Source: an uncultured Bacteroidota bacterium
Lineage (GTDB): Bacteria; Bacteroidota; Bacteroidia; 2-12-FULL-35-15
Assembly: GCA_903881065.1 (NCBI GenBank)
Contig: CAIRRW010000509.1
Location: 1-18,460 of the forward strand
DNA: 18,460 bases
Direction: 5' to 3'
Shown here: positions 6,062-14,052 of the stretch, piece by piece
Layout: the number at the start of each line of letters is the position of its first letter
Numbering within the stretch: the stretch's first letter is position 1
Notes under the pieces: model-generated
The model's database searches: none
What the model was told of the DNA's origin: nothing
Seen by the model: the letters and a program-made list of their open reading frames with translations, nothing else
Position numbers and translations under genes: made by a program

Positions 6062-8587
6062 TTAAAAGGCAAACTGCATTCCTATTTTTAATCCCCAGTT
6101 ACTAATAGAATTTCCTGAATTTGCTTTCTGATAATCTGCTTTATAGAAATCATCATTATAAGTAAGGCGATATAAAAAATCAATTCGTATAATATCAAAT
6201 ATGTTTTCGATTCCTAAATCAGCTTCAAAATAAGGCACATCATCCATTACTGTAAAATTATTATTAGCATTAAATATTTTATTTTTGTCGCTAAGTGTTC
6301 CGTAAGCCATATTAATACCTACTACTTCGCGCCAGTTTAGTTTCTTCACTGCAGGAACCCGGTTTAAAAGCAAACCATTGAAATGGTGCTGCCAGAAGGC
6401 TTCCACATATTGGTCGGACACAAACTCAAAATAATTCATTATGTTATAAGTATTGTTGGCAAATATCGCTGTCTCGTTCCCACGCGGTATTTCGAGCAAT
6501 GTATACGGCACTTCCGAAAACACTTTTCCTGCTTTAATATATAACTGCGAATACCCAAGTGTAGCCATTCGGAAGCGATTAGTGAACGATACACTCACTT
6601 TGCTGTAATTGAAATCACCTCCAAGTAAATTTTTTATACCCATTGTATAGTTGAATGTAATTACCGGTGATTTGTTGTTGCCAAAACTTATCCGCTGATT
6701 TCCATTCTGTACAAACTTTTCTTTTGTTGATAATCGCGATTCAAGTATCACTTCGGATATCGTATATTTCTGTTGCTGGAAAATAGTAAACATATCACCA
6801 AACTCCACAGGGAACAATGGAGTGGTACGCATATTATGAAAAGTAATAGTGGAATAGATACCGCGATTAATATCTTTCTCGTACCAGATACGTGCTTCTT
6901 CTTTCCTTACTAATTTTGAAACATTACCTATATGTGAAAATGTATTGTATAAGTTATTTGGCGATTGGCCCAAATTAATATTGGAAGAAGTATTGAATGT
7001 TGTTCCTATCTGGTCAATGTCGTCACGGTACTGTATTCCTGCACTGCTCCAAGGATAGCGAGTGATAATACGCTCCAGTTGTAAATTATATTTGAATCCT
7101 TTATCCTGAAATCCATAAGCACCATATCCACTTATTATCCAGTTTTTACTGAACTTCTGATTAGTGCGGGCACCTAATTGCAGTCGCGAACCTTCATATT
7201 TATTATATCCATATAAATTAATGTAATGCCCGAAATCAAAAGGCCCCATATCTTTATATCCTGAAAATAAAAAGTATAATACATTGGAACCTACTCTAAC
7301 GAGAGGGACAGCACGCACTGTATCAATAATATTATAATTCTCCTGCTCCAGATTAGTTAAAGGCTCATGGCGTTCAGTTGTCCACCACGCACTGTCCTTG
7401 GTAATTGCATCTTCCTTATAAGTGATTCGTGTTCTATAAAAATCTTTTTCCTTCGGTTTATTTACAACATAATATTTATTCGAGTTATATGTTTTCTGCG
7501 TTACGGCTACAAATCTCTTTACTTGTGTAGCAAACTTAATAAGAATGCGTGTTTGCGAAGGCACCCAGGAGCCAGCCTCCGTAGGGATATTTAATTGTTG
7601 AATGCGTGCATGGTCAACAAGATTAAAATTCACATCCTTTGTAATCTCCAAGTCAAGTTGCTTTACAGCAAAAGTAGTGTCAGTAATCCAAAGCGTACCT
7701 GTGTAAGCCAAGTCCATTTTGTTTTTAGGACGGCACTTTATTTCATAACATTTGGTGCTGTCAATAAACATGCTATCGATTAAATAATAATTATAGAACA
7801 AACTTGCATTATCAGCTAATGGCGATAGGAAATCTTTATTAACGAGCGCCACATTATTATTACAGAAGTTATAATTTTGAAAGTCGGTTCCCTGAAGTTG
7901 CTGAACAGCGCTGCCATCCTTCATACCAACAAATTTTATTTTTGAAGCATTTACATCTTCATGTCTTTTCTCTCCATCTTTGTATGAATAAATATCAGAT
8001 ACAATTTCGCTCATCGCTACCGGAAGATTAGCCTTACTATCCTCTCCTGCAAGTGAATCCATCTTGTCCCATAATTCAGTAATTCCATGAAACATTTTCC
8101 ATCTCCGCATTTTTGGCGTTACATTATTAATATCTGTTTCCTGCTTAGTATAACTTACATACTGAACTGCATCAAGGTTTTCACGGTTATATTTTGATTT
8201 GTTATTTACAGCATTTTTAATTATTCTCAATGCAGGATTAATGCCTGGCCGCACCTCAATAGTGTTTAAATTCATTGCTTCGGCATTCAATTGGAAATTG
8301 ATTACTTGCGTTTTACCCCTTTTTACTGGCTTCGATTTGGATTTATAACCAATCAGCGAAACATAAATAGAATCTGTTGGCGTTTTAGTCTTTATAGAAT
8401 AAGTCCCGTCAAAATCAGTAACACTGCCAATGAAAGTGCCTTTGAACCTGATGTTAACAAAAGGGATTCCGCTGTTACTGCCCGATTCGGTAACACGTCC
8501 AGTAATAACAGTCTCCTGTTGACCCCTCAATTGAAGAGTTATAGTAAATAGAAATAAAAAAGGAAATATTATCCGATTGAAAAACAT
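6062..8587 (-). CDS. Outer-membrane protein with carboxypeptidase-regulatory-like domain and DUF5686 barrel
   Basis: 841 residues. A signal peptide occupies about 1-22. A CarboxypepD_reg-like beta-sandwich spans about 26-105 (TGRV-ESGSNSGIPFVNIRFKG, T-FDG-YSI, V-LIGYK). The DUF5686 region then begins near 118 (P-LRIIKNAVNNK--YN). The C-terminal half has alternating polar/aromatic strands typical of an outer-membrane beta-barrel and ends in a terminal Phe (QFAF), as BAM substrates do. It lacks a TonB plug domain, so it is not a TonB-dependent transporter. The family is widespread in Bacteroidota and of uncertain function; roles in surface processes or uptake are only suspected. It lies 92 bases downstream of the J-domain gene on the same strand and could share its transcript. 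Start ATG 8587 is supported by the signal peptide. Confidence 0.87.
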   Translation of the reverse strand: MFFNRIIFPFLFLFTITLQLRGQQETVITGRVTESGSNSGIPFVNIRFKGTFIGSVTDFDGTYSIKTKTPTDSIYVSLIGYKSKSKPVKRGKTQVINFQLNAEAMNLNTIEVRPGINPALRIIKNAVNNKSKYNRENLDAVQYVSYTKQETDINNVTPKMRRWKMFHGITELWDKMDSLAGEDSKANLPVAMSEIVSDIYSYKDGEKRHEDVNASKIKFVGMKDGSAVQQLQGTDFQNYNFCNNNVALVNKDFLSPLADNASLFYNYYLIDSMFIDSTKCYEIKCRPKNKMDLAYTGTLWITDTTFAVKQLDLEITKDVNFNLVDHARIQQLNIPTEAGSWVPSQTRILIKFATQVKRFVAVTQKTYNSNKYYVVNKPKEKDFYRTRITYKEDAITKDSAWWTTERHEPLTNLEQENYNIIDTVRAVPLVRVGSNVLYFLFSGYKDMGPFDFGHYINLYGYNKYEGSRLQLGARTNQKFSKNWIISGYGAYGFQDKGFKYNLQLERIITRYPWSSAGIQYRDDIDQIGTTFNTSSNINLGQSPNNLYNTFSHIGNVSKLVRKEEARIWYEKDINRGIYSTITFHNMRTTPLFPVEFGDMFTIFQQQKYTISEVILESRLSTKEKFVQNGNQRISFGNNKSPVITFNYTMGIKNLLGGDFNYSKVSVSFTNRFRMATLGYSQLYIKAGKVFSEVPYTLLEIPRGNETAIFANNTYNIMNYFEFVSDQYVEAFWQHHFNGLLLNRVPAVKKLNWREVVGINMAYGTLSDKNKIFNANNNFTVMDDVPYFEADLGIENIFDIIRIDFLYRLTYNDDFYKADYQKANSGNSISNWGLKIGMQFAF

Positions 8588-8679
8588 TTATTGATTAACG
8601 ATTTTTATTGAGGCGTAAAGTTCGCAAAATAGTTAAACAATTTACTTTGATAATTTCTGATGAAAAAGGAATAATCATA

Positions 8680-9270
8680 TTATTTTCTGAATCCTTTTTT
8701 TAATGAATCTATTATAGTTTTCTTTCCCATTATCCCTCTCCATCCTTGTATTATAAGAATAAATCCTAAAACAGATATAAAAATAAAAGGTTTAGGCCAA
8801 TAATTTTTGAATGTTCCTGCAATGGTAACAATCGCAATGATAAAGCCAAGAAACATCCCACAAACAAATAACATATTATATAAAATTGGCGATAAATTAT
8901 AATAGTATTTATCATCTTTTACATTGGCCGATGGTTTGCCAAAGCCATTCTCGTTATAATGGAAATCAGCTCCATTACCATACGCATTAGTATAGGTACT
9001 GTTTTTTACTGACGAACCATAGTATTGTTTCTTCTTTCCGGCTTTCAACTTAATATCATCCGCATTATTAAGTTTTATATCATGTAAGTACCTTTTATGC
9101 TTATCCAATAAAGTTTCATAAGCTTCATTTACCAATGCAAAAACTTCATTTGCTTTTGGCGAGTTATTAATATCAGGATGAACCGTTTTGGCTTTAATAC
9201 GATAGGCTCGCTTAATTTCTTCGAGAGAAGCGTTGTGGGGAATTTCTAATATTTTGTAATAATCGTACAC
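8680..9270 (-). CDS. Membrane-anchored J-domain (DnaJ-like) protein
   Basis: The N-terminal J domain covers about residues 2-65: YDYYKILEI, then KRAYR-KAK, the diagnostic H31-P32-D33 tripeptide, and the closing helix VNEAYETL. It should stimulate the ATPase of a DnaK-type Hsp70. The rest is not DnaJ-like: there is no Gly/Phe linker, zinc finger or substrate domain. Instead a basic, Asn/Tyr-rich linker (about 66-125) leads to two transmembrane segments near 130-152 and 159-177 and a short basic tail. This fits a co-chaperone tethered to the inner membrane. The start is a GTG at 9270: an in-frame TGA lies two codons upstream, and the J domain begins at residue 2, so GTG is the only sensible start. 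No client is suggested by the neighbours. Confidence 0.87.
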   Translation of the reverse strand: MYDYYKILEIPHNASLEEIKRAYRIKAKTVHPDINNSPKANEVFALVNEAYETLLDKHKRYLHDIKLNNADDIKLKAGKKKQYYGSSVKNSTYTNAYGNGADFHYNENGFGKPSANVKDDKYYYNLSPILYNMLFVCGMFLGFIIAIVTIAGTFKNYWPKPFIFISVLGFILIIQGWRGIMGKKTIIDSLKKGFRK

Positions 9271-9365
9271 AATTCAAGTCGTATTTAATAATCAAATTTA
9301 AAACAAATTCTTTAGTTTGGATTAACTTTTGTAGATTCACACTATAATTTTAAAACAATAATCTC

Positions 9366-9980
9366 ATGAAAAAATATTTTCAAATTACATTCGCAATGGC
9401 ATTGTTAACATTAACTTTTGCTTTTAAACCGACAAATCCGGAACTGGAAATAGGGAAACCAATACCAAATGCCTCCTTTAAAATGCTGGATGTAAACGGT
9501 AAAGAAGTTTCTTTATCAGAAGTGAAACAGAAAAATGGATTACTTGTTATTTTTTCCTGTAATACCTGCCCGTATGTAAAGTTGAGTGCTGCTCGTATAA
9601 AAGAATCAGCGGATTTAGCAAAGAAGAATAAAATAGGAGTGGTAATTGTAAATTCAAATGAAGCATTGCGTAATGATGATGATTCCTTTGACGAAATGAA
9701 AAAGTATGCCACTGAACATAGTTATGATTATAATTATGTAGTGGATAAAAATTCCCAATTAGCAGATGCTTTTGGAGCTACTCGCACGCCACACTGCTTT
9801 CTTTTCGATAAGAAAGGCTTGGTTTATCGCGGCGCTATTGATGATAATATTAAAGATGCCAATGAAGCAAAAGAGCATTATCTTACTGATGCAATAAATG
9901 CTATTGCAATTGGGAAACCTGTAAAAACCAGTTCTTCCAAATCAATTGGATGTTCTATTAAACGAATAGATACGGAATAA
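9366..9980 (+). CDS. Periplasmic thioredoxin-like redoxin
   Basis: This 204-residue protein has an N-terminal hydrophobic segment (about 5-20, after KKY) that acts as a signal peptide or anchor. The AhpC/TSA-redoxin fold follows: IGKPIPNASF at 29-38, the strand LLVIF, then the redox motif C65-N-T-C68-P, and a cis-Pro region TRTPHCFLFD. A C-terminal GCSIKR with C196 resembles the conserved GC-IKW tail I recall from Bacteroidota thioredoxin-family proteins. It probably reduces or transfers electrons to a periplasmic thiol partner. The active-site pair CNTC is unlike the CxPC of TlpA/ResA, so the exact substrate is open. It is followed after 57 bases by the cold-shock gene, which probably has its own start. 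Confidence 0.85.
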   Translation: MKKYFQITFAMALLTLTFAFKPTNPELEIGKPIPNASFKMLDVNGKEVSLSEVKQKNGLLVIFSCNTCPYVKLSAARIKESADLAKKNKIGVVIVNSNEALRNDDDSFDEMKKYATEHSYDYNYVVDKNSQLADAFGATRTPHCFLFDKKGLVYRGAIDDNIKDANEAKEHYLTDAINAIAIGKPVKTSSSKSIGCSIKRIDTE

Positions 9981-10037
9981 ATAAGTTCGCAAACTGATTA
10001 TTTATGTAACTTGCACGAAATTTAATAAACAATAATC

Positions 10038-10232
10038 ATGTTAAAAGGTACAGTAAAGTTTTTTAATCCCTTAAAAGGATTTGGTTTCATCACTCAGGAT
10101 TCTGGTGGTAAAGATTTGTTCGTTCACAAATCAGGTCTAATCGACAAAATTGGTGATGGTGACAAAGTAGAATACGAGATTGAAAGTGGTCCGAAAGGAG
10201 AGAATGCTTGCAACGTTAAGAAAGCAAGATAA
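10038..10232 (+). CDS. Cold-shock domain RNA chaperone
   Basis: The 64-residue single OB-fold protein of the CspA family is complete. RNP1 is K13-GFGFIT19 and RNP2 is D26-LFVHKS32, both intact with the aromatic RNA-binding residues. It binds single-stranded RNA/DNA and melts mRNA structure. The start is ATG at 10038 and the gene is followed 28 bases later by a strong hairpin terminator, so it is probably monocistronic and highly expressed. Whether it is cold-induced or constitutive cannot be told; no long structured 5' leader is evident in the 57 bases upstream. Confidence 0.95.
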   Translation: MLKGTVKFFNPLKGFGFITQDSGGKDLFVHKSGLIDKIGDGDKVEYEIESGPKGENACNVKKAR

Positions 10233-10260
10233 GTTGATCTTATTCTTCAAAAATAAAGGG

Positions 10261-10284
10261 ACATGCTGTGAGGCATGTTTTTTT
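10261..10284 (+). terminator. Rho-independent terminator after the cold-shock gene
   Basis: ACATGC (10261-10266), loop TGTGAG, then GCATGT (10273-10278), followed by an unbroken T run to 10284. This perfect 6-bp stem with a T tract lies 28 bases after the stop codon. Confidence 0.85.
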
Positions 10285-10298
10285 ATTTTATAGTATTA

Positions 10299-11021
10299 TT
10301 AATGTTTCTTTTTTAAGAAACTATAATATACACCAAATCCAAAACTAAGATATTGTGTGGAGCCTGTTGAGGTACTGCTGAATCCTGCCCAATCATTCAG
10401 ACTTAAATCATAAGGGTTGAAAATGTGATCATAAACAGAATAGGCAATAGTAACCCCTACCCCGAAGTTATCATCCACTAAGAAGAATAAATTTAACTCT
10501 GGCTTATAAAAAGTACAGGTATAGCTGGTATTTGTAATTACTTTATGAGGATCCTTTGCAACCAAGCCGTAATAATGTGTCCAATTTTGTCCAAAAGAAA
10601 GCGACGTTGAAAAAACAATCCTATTCCTTTCACCTAAGAAAAGATCTCCTCCAATTTTACCTGATGCATTGTCAATTTTCATATTCGCTTCGTAATTCTT
10701 TATTTTATTCGGTGTGATTTTTAACAACCCATTTTCATAATTACCTCCTATAAATAAGCCCTTGTAAATAAAAACATTTAATCCGCAACTTGCTTCATAA
10801 ACGCCCACAAAACATTTTTTAAAGGAATTATTTGCTATCGCATGAGGTACGGTCACATTCACTCTTGGGCTGAATACATAATACTTCTTTGGACCACCAT
10901 CTATCAAACCTTGTCTTGGAGACACATCATCGTCATCATCATTGCCCTGATCCTGTGCTACCATGGCAATGGAAGAAATTGAAAACAATAGAAATAATAA
11001 ATAGTTAGTTGAAAGTTTCAT
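10299..11021 (-). CDS. Small outer-membrane beta-barrel-like hypothetical protein
   Basis: 240 residues with a signal peptide (hydrophobic 7-20, likely cut after VAQ at 23). A short, very acidic stretch follows (QGNDDDDDV, about 25-33), then a body rich in alternating aromatic and polar residues (YYVFSPRVNV, GLFIGGNYENG, RIVFSTSLSFGQNW, YLSFGFGVYYSF). The repeated Gly/aromatic strands and the final amphipathic strand suggest an 8- to 10-strand outer-membrane barrel. There are four cysteines after the signal peptide. No named family is recognised. It converges on the cold-shock terminator and is transcribed away from the BtrH unit, with an excellent promoter just upstream. Function unknown. 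Confidence 0.78.
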   Translation of the reverse strand: MKLSTNYLLFLLFSISSIAMVAQDQGNDDDDDVSPRQGLIDGGPKKYYVFSPRVNVTVPHAIANNSFKKCFVGVYEASCGLNVFIYKGLFIGGNYENGLLKITPNKIKNYEANMKIDNASGKIGGDLFLGERNRIVFSTSLSFGQNWTHYYGLVAKDPHKVITNTSYTCTFYKPELNLFFLVDDNFGVGVTIAYSVYDHIFNPYDLSLNDWAGFSSTSTGSTQYLSFGFGVYYSFLKKKH

Positions 11022-11042
11022 TTACAGAATTTATAATCTCCA

Positions 11043-11071
11043 CAAATTTACTATGATTAATGATATGACAA
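11043..11071 (-). promoter_or_regulatory. Bacteroidota promoter of the outer-membrane barrel gene
   Basis: On the minus strand, TTG (11071-11069) is followed after 18 bases by TAAATTTG (11050-11043), an exact TAnnTTTG. Both the spacing and the distance of 21 bases to the ATG at 11021 fit the Bacteroidota sigma-A consensus. It is the best promoter in the window. Confidence 0.65.
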
Positions 11072-11154
11072 GAAATTAGTTAACAAGTCGAAAAGTGAAA
11101 ATCATTTTGAACTGAAATCAAATCTAAAATAAATGGAAGTTTAAATTAATTTGG

Positions 11155-11162
11155 TATTTTTG
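11155..11162 (+). promoter_or_regulatory. Candidate distal -7 box for the BtrH unit
   Basis: TATTTTTG is an exact TAnnTTTG, 85 bases before the ATG at 11248. No clear TTG is seen at -33. If used, it gives a leader of about 80 bases. Confidence 0.35.
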
Positions 11163-11190
11163 AACAATTAGCATTATTAATAACTACAAA

Positions 11191-11222
11191 TTGTGGTCCT
11201 GAACAATAAAGTATCATTTTTG
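11191..11222 (+). promoter_or_regulatory. Candidate proximal promoter for the BtrH unit
   Basis: TTG (11191-11193), a 21-base spacer, then CATTTTTG (11215-11222), one mismatch from TAnnTTTG, ending 25 bases before the ATG at 11248. The spacing is better than for the distal box, but the -7 match is worse. Confidence 0.4.
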
Positions 11223-11247
11223 TTAAAATAGAAATAATATATCAACA

Positions 11248-11646
11248 ATGAAAAAAGAAGAACTTCCGCAGGACAAAAGTGCTTTAGAAGTAATGACTCG
11301 CGAATTGCTGTATGTAAAAAATTCGAATGGGAAATATACTACAGGACTTAGTACTGGATGGGATATTAAGAAAGAAGCACTGGATAGCGCTTGGGATGAT
11401 ATTAAAGAAAGAGTAGAACTGGCTCGTATGGCTGTAAGAAATAGAGAAATGAGTCCTGTATATTATTTCATGGAACTTCGACTGATGGATTTAACTGTAC
11501 TTTCAGGATATACAGGTTTTTGGAAATTTACAATCAAAAGACATTTTAAACCTTATGTTTTTCAAAGACTCAGTAATGAAAAATTAACTACTTATGCCAA
11601 GATATTTGATATAAGTATAAATGAATTAAAAGATTTTAAAGAATAA
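11248..11646 (+). CDS. Hypothetical 132-aa cytoplasmic protein, first gene of the BtrH unit
   Basis: A soluble, charged, probably all-helical protein with no signal peptide or membrane segment. Visible features are GLSTGWDIKKEALDSAWD (about 38-55), a helix ERVELARMAVRNREMSPVYYFMELR (about 60-84), and a C-terminal stretch LTTYAKIFDISINELKDF. The spacing of that last stretch recalls the second half of a helix-turn-helix. I do not recognise a named family. Its stop is 6 bases before the TTG start of the BtrH-domain gene, so the two are almost certainly co-transcribed and possibly coupled. A carrier, adaptor or regulatory role for the BtrH protein is possible, but no phosphopantetheine-type DSL motif is seen, so it is probably not an acyl carrier protein. 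Confidence 0.75.
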   Translation: MKKEELPQDKSALEVMTRELLYVKNSNGKYTTGLSTGWDIKKEALDSAWDDIKERVELARMAVRNREMSPVYYFMELRLMDLTVLSGYTGFWKFTIKRHFKPYVFQRLSNEKLTTYAKIFDISINELKDFKE

Positions 11647-11652
11647 ATAAAG

Positions 11653-12672
11653 TTGGAAAAACAATTTAAACATATTCAGGCTGCGCATTGTGAGAATGGT
11701 GTTGCAACCAGTTTAATGAGATACCATGGACTTGAGTTTATGTCTGAACCTCTTGTTTTTGGTATAGGTGCAGGATTGTTTTATATCCATGTGCCTGTTT
11801 TGGTTATCAACAATGGGCCTGCTGTTGCTTATAGAACAATGCCAGGTTGGATATTCAGCCAGGCGAGTAAATCATTAGGAATAAAAGTTAGCAGAACCAA
11901 GTTTAATAGCGAACAGAAAGCAATTGAATTTCTTGACCAGAAAGTGAAAGAAGGTGTTCCTGTAGGTTGTCAGGTGGGTGTGTTTAATCTGCCTTATTTT
12001 CCACCTGAATATCGCTTTCATTTCAATGCTCACAATATTATTGTTTATGGGAAAGAAAATGGGAATTATCTTATTAGCGATCCTGTAATGGAAACCGTTA
12101 CTACTTTATCTGAAGCAGACATGCTTAAGGTACGCTTTGCAAAAGGACCTTTGGCTCCAAAAGGACAGGTTTATTTCCCTGAGAACGTTCAGAGAATAAG
12201 TAAAGAAGTATTAAATAAGGCAATTGCTAAGGGAATTAAGAAATCTACAGTAATGATGCTCCGCCTTCCAGGAAACATTGTTGGCACAGATGGCATTAAA
12301 TATACTTCTAAAAAAATACGTAGTTGGCGCGATAAACTAGGCCCTCGGAAAGCAGGATTATTCTTGGCACAAATTGTCAGAATGCAGGAAGAGATTGGCA
12401 CAGGTGGCGGTGGATTCCGATTCTTATATGCAGCTTTTCTTGAAGAAGCAAGTAATTATTTAGGTCAGGAAAAACTTCTGAATATATCAGACGATTTCAC
12501 CAAATCAGGTGATTTATGGCGCGAAAGTGCAGTACAAATGGGCAGAATTTATAAAGGCAGAACGAATAACGAACAAAAAGATTTTGAAATTTGTGCCGAT
12601 TTACTCCTCGAAATATCCAATATTGAAAAGCAAGCTTTTGTTAAATTATCTAAAATGAAATTAGGTAAATAG
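11653..12672 (+). CDS. BtrH N-terminal domain / DUF4872 protein
   Basis: 339 residues, with two regions. About 7-145 matches the BtrH_N family, named after butirosin biosynthesis protein H, which moves an acyl group from an acyl carrier protein to an aminoglycoside. About 155-335 matches the DUF4872 region usually fused to it. A cysteine-protease-like set of residues is visible: H12-C13 at the N-terminus, H127 in FNAH-NIIVYG, and D143 in LISDP. This suggests a Cys-His-Asp acyltransferase or peptidase fold. The start is TTG at 11653; the next ATG would be residue 22 and would remove the catalytic cysteine, so TTG is preferred. The next gene, a permease, starts 3 bases after the stop. The substrate is unknown, and no carrier protein or ketosynthase is encoded nearby. 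Confidence 0.85.
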   Translation: MEKQFKHIQAAHCENGVATSLMRYHGLEFMSEPLVFGIGAGLFYIHVPVLVINNGPAVAYRTMPGWIFSQASKSLGIKVSRTKFNSEQKAIEFLDQKVKEGVPVGCQVGVFNLPYFPPEYRFHFNAHNIIVYGKENGNYLISDPVMETVTTLSEADMLKVRFAKGPLAPKGQVYFPENVQRISKEVLNKAIAKGIKKSTVMMLRLPGNIVGTDGIKYTSKKIRSWRDKLGPRKAGLFLAQIVRMQEEIGTGGGGFRFLYAAFLEEASNYLGQEKLLNISDDFTKSGDLWRESAVQMGRIYKGRTNNEQKDFEICADLLLEISNIEKQAFVKLSKMKLGK

Positions 12673-12675
12673 AAA

Positions 12676-13953
12676 ATGTTACGCCTATTTTCAACTATTC
12701 ATAAAGAACTTCTAATTCTACTTCGCGATTCTGGCGGACTTGCAATCATGTTTTTAATGCCTATAGCAATGATTACAATAATGGCATTAATTCAAGATGC
12801 GCCCTTCCGCGATTATCAGGAACTTAAAATACCTTTGCTTTTAATTAATAATGACAAAGGAAATCTAGGCAAAACAATTGAAATTGGATTAAAAGAATCA
12901 AAGATTTTTGAAATTACAAAGAAAGATTTATCTGAAACGCAAGTAAAACAATCCATAAAAGCTGATAAGTTCGAAATTGGGATTATTATTCCTGACAATG
13001 CAACCGAATTATTAAATACAAAAGTAAACAAGTTTGTATCGCAAAAGCTTGCAGATATTGGACTTTCCGATTCTTCTAAACCTGCATCATCAATTATTAA
13101 TAATGATTTAAATCTTCAGATTTATTTCTCTCCTGAAACAAAAAAATCTTTCAAATCCTCTATTCTAAGCTCTCTCAAACAATCTACATCTAAACTCGAA
13201 ACACAAACTTTATTGGAATATTTCTCAAAAGAATTAAATAAAGACGGTTCTCAAATTCAAACAAATCAGCCAATGGGCGACTTTGTAAACTTCAACGAAG
13301 TAAGTACAATCGACACACCGAAAGAAGCATTACAGTTAAATTCGGTACAGCACAATGTTCCTGCCTGGACAATATTCGGAATGTTTTTTATCGTCATATC
13401 CATGTCGGGCAGTATTATAAAAGAGCGCGACGACGGCAGTTACACACGTATCCTCACTATGCCGGGTTCATACATCACCGTATTGGCAGGAAAAATTACC
13501 GCCTACTTATTCATCTGCCTCATTCAATGTCTATTAATGCTGTTGGTTGGCATGTATTTATTGCCGCATTTAGATTTGCCGCAATTAGTAATAGGTACAA
13601 GCATTTTAGCAATTGTTACTACTGCTATTTGCACAGGATTGGCAGCTACTGGTTATGGTGTTATGGTAGGCACAATCTTCAGTACACACCAGCAGGCATC
13701 CACATTTGGAGCTGTATCCGTAGTGATATTAGCTGCCCTAGGCGGTATTTGGGTTCCCGTTTACGTTATGCCCGATGCTATCCGCATGTTCTCCGAATTT
13801 TCGCCTCTCTATTGGGCATTAAACGCGTTCCACAAAATATTTCTCAATCAGGGAACAATCATCACCGTCCTGCCATATTTATTAAAATTATTACTTTTCT
13901 TCATTTGCACACTTTTAGTAGCATTTATTTATAATAGAAGAAAACAATCCTAA
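12676..13953 (+). CDS. ABC-2 type transporter permease
   Basis: 425 residues. One N-terminal transmembrane segment (about 17-38) is followed by an extracytoplasmic domain of about 190 residues. Five more hydrophobic segments lie near 230-250, 275-297, 303-330, 341-363 and 395-418. This is the ABC2_membrane_3 layout of exporters such as YhhJ/NatB-like permeases. The cytoplasmic coupling stretch KERDDGSYTRILTMPGS (about 250-266) is typical. It would form the membrane channel for export of a small molecule, lipid or drug, but it needs an ATPase, and none is encoded in this unit or anywhere in the window. Its ATG lies 3 bases after the BtrH gene stop, so the two products probably work together. 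The gene appears intact. Confidence 0.88.
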   Translation: MLRLFSTIHKELLILLRDSGGLAIMFLMPIAMITIMALIQDAPFRDYQELKIPLLLINNDKGNLGKTIEIGLKESKIFEITKKDLSETQVKQSIKADKFEIGIIIPDNATELLNTKVNKFVSQKLADIGLSDSSKPASSIINNDLNLQIYFSPETKKSFKSSILSSLKQSTSKLETQTLLEYFSKELNKDGSQIQTNQPMGDFVNFNEVSTIDTPKEALQLNSVQHNVPAWTIFGMFFIVISMSGSIIKERDDGSYTRILTMPGSYITVLAGKITAYLFICLIQCLLMLLVGMYLLPHLDLPQLVIGTSILAIVTTAICTGLAATGYGVMVGTIFSTHQQASTFGAVSVVILAALGGIWVPVYVMPDAIRMFSEFSPLYWALNAFHKIFLNQGTIITVLPYLLKLLLFFICTLLVAFIYNRRKQS

Positions 13954-14052
13954 TCAACTTCCTCTCCTTTCACTTTTTCTTTTGTAAATTTCTACCTAAT
14001 CATTTTTTTATTTGAGGATTTAAATAGATGAAAAAACTCCTTCTCTCTCAAA

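Noticed and set aside
9316..9339. Promoter for the redoxin gene (TTTG ... TAGATTCA)
   Set aside because: Only 12 bases separate the boxes and the -7 match is poor, so it is not supported.
13527..13934. 135-residue plus-strand frame inside the permease gene
   Set aside because: Alternative frame of a clearly real membrane protein; its Cys/His/Arg/Tyr-rich composition is typical of a shadow frame.
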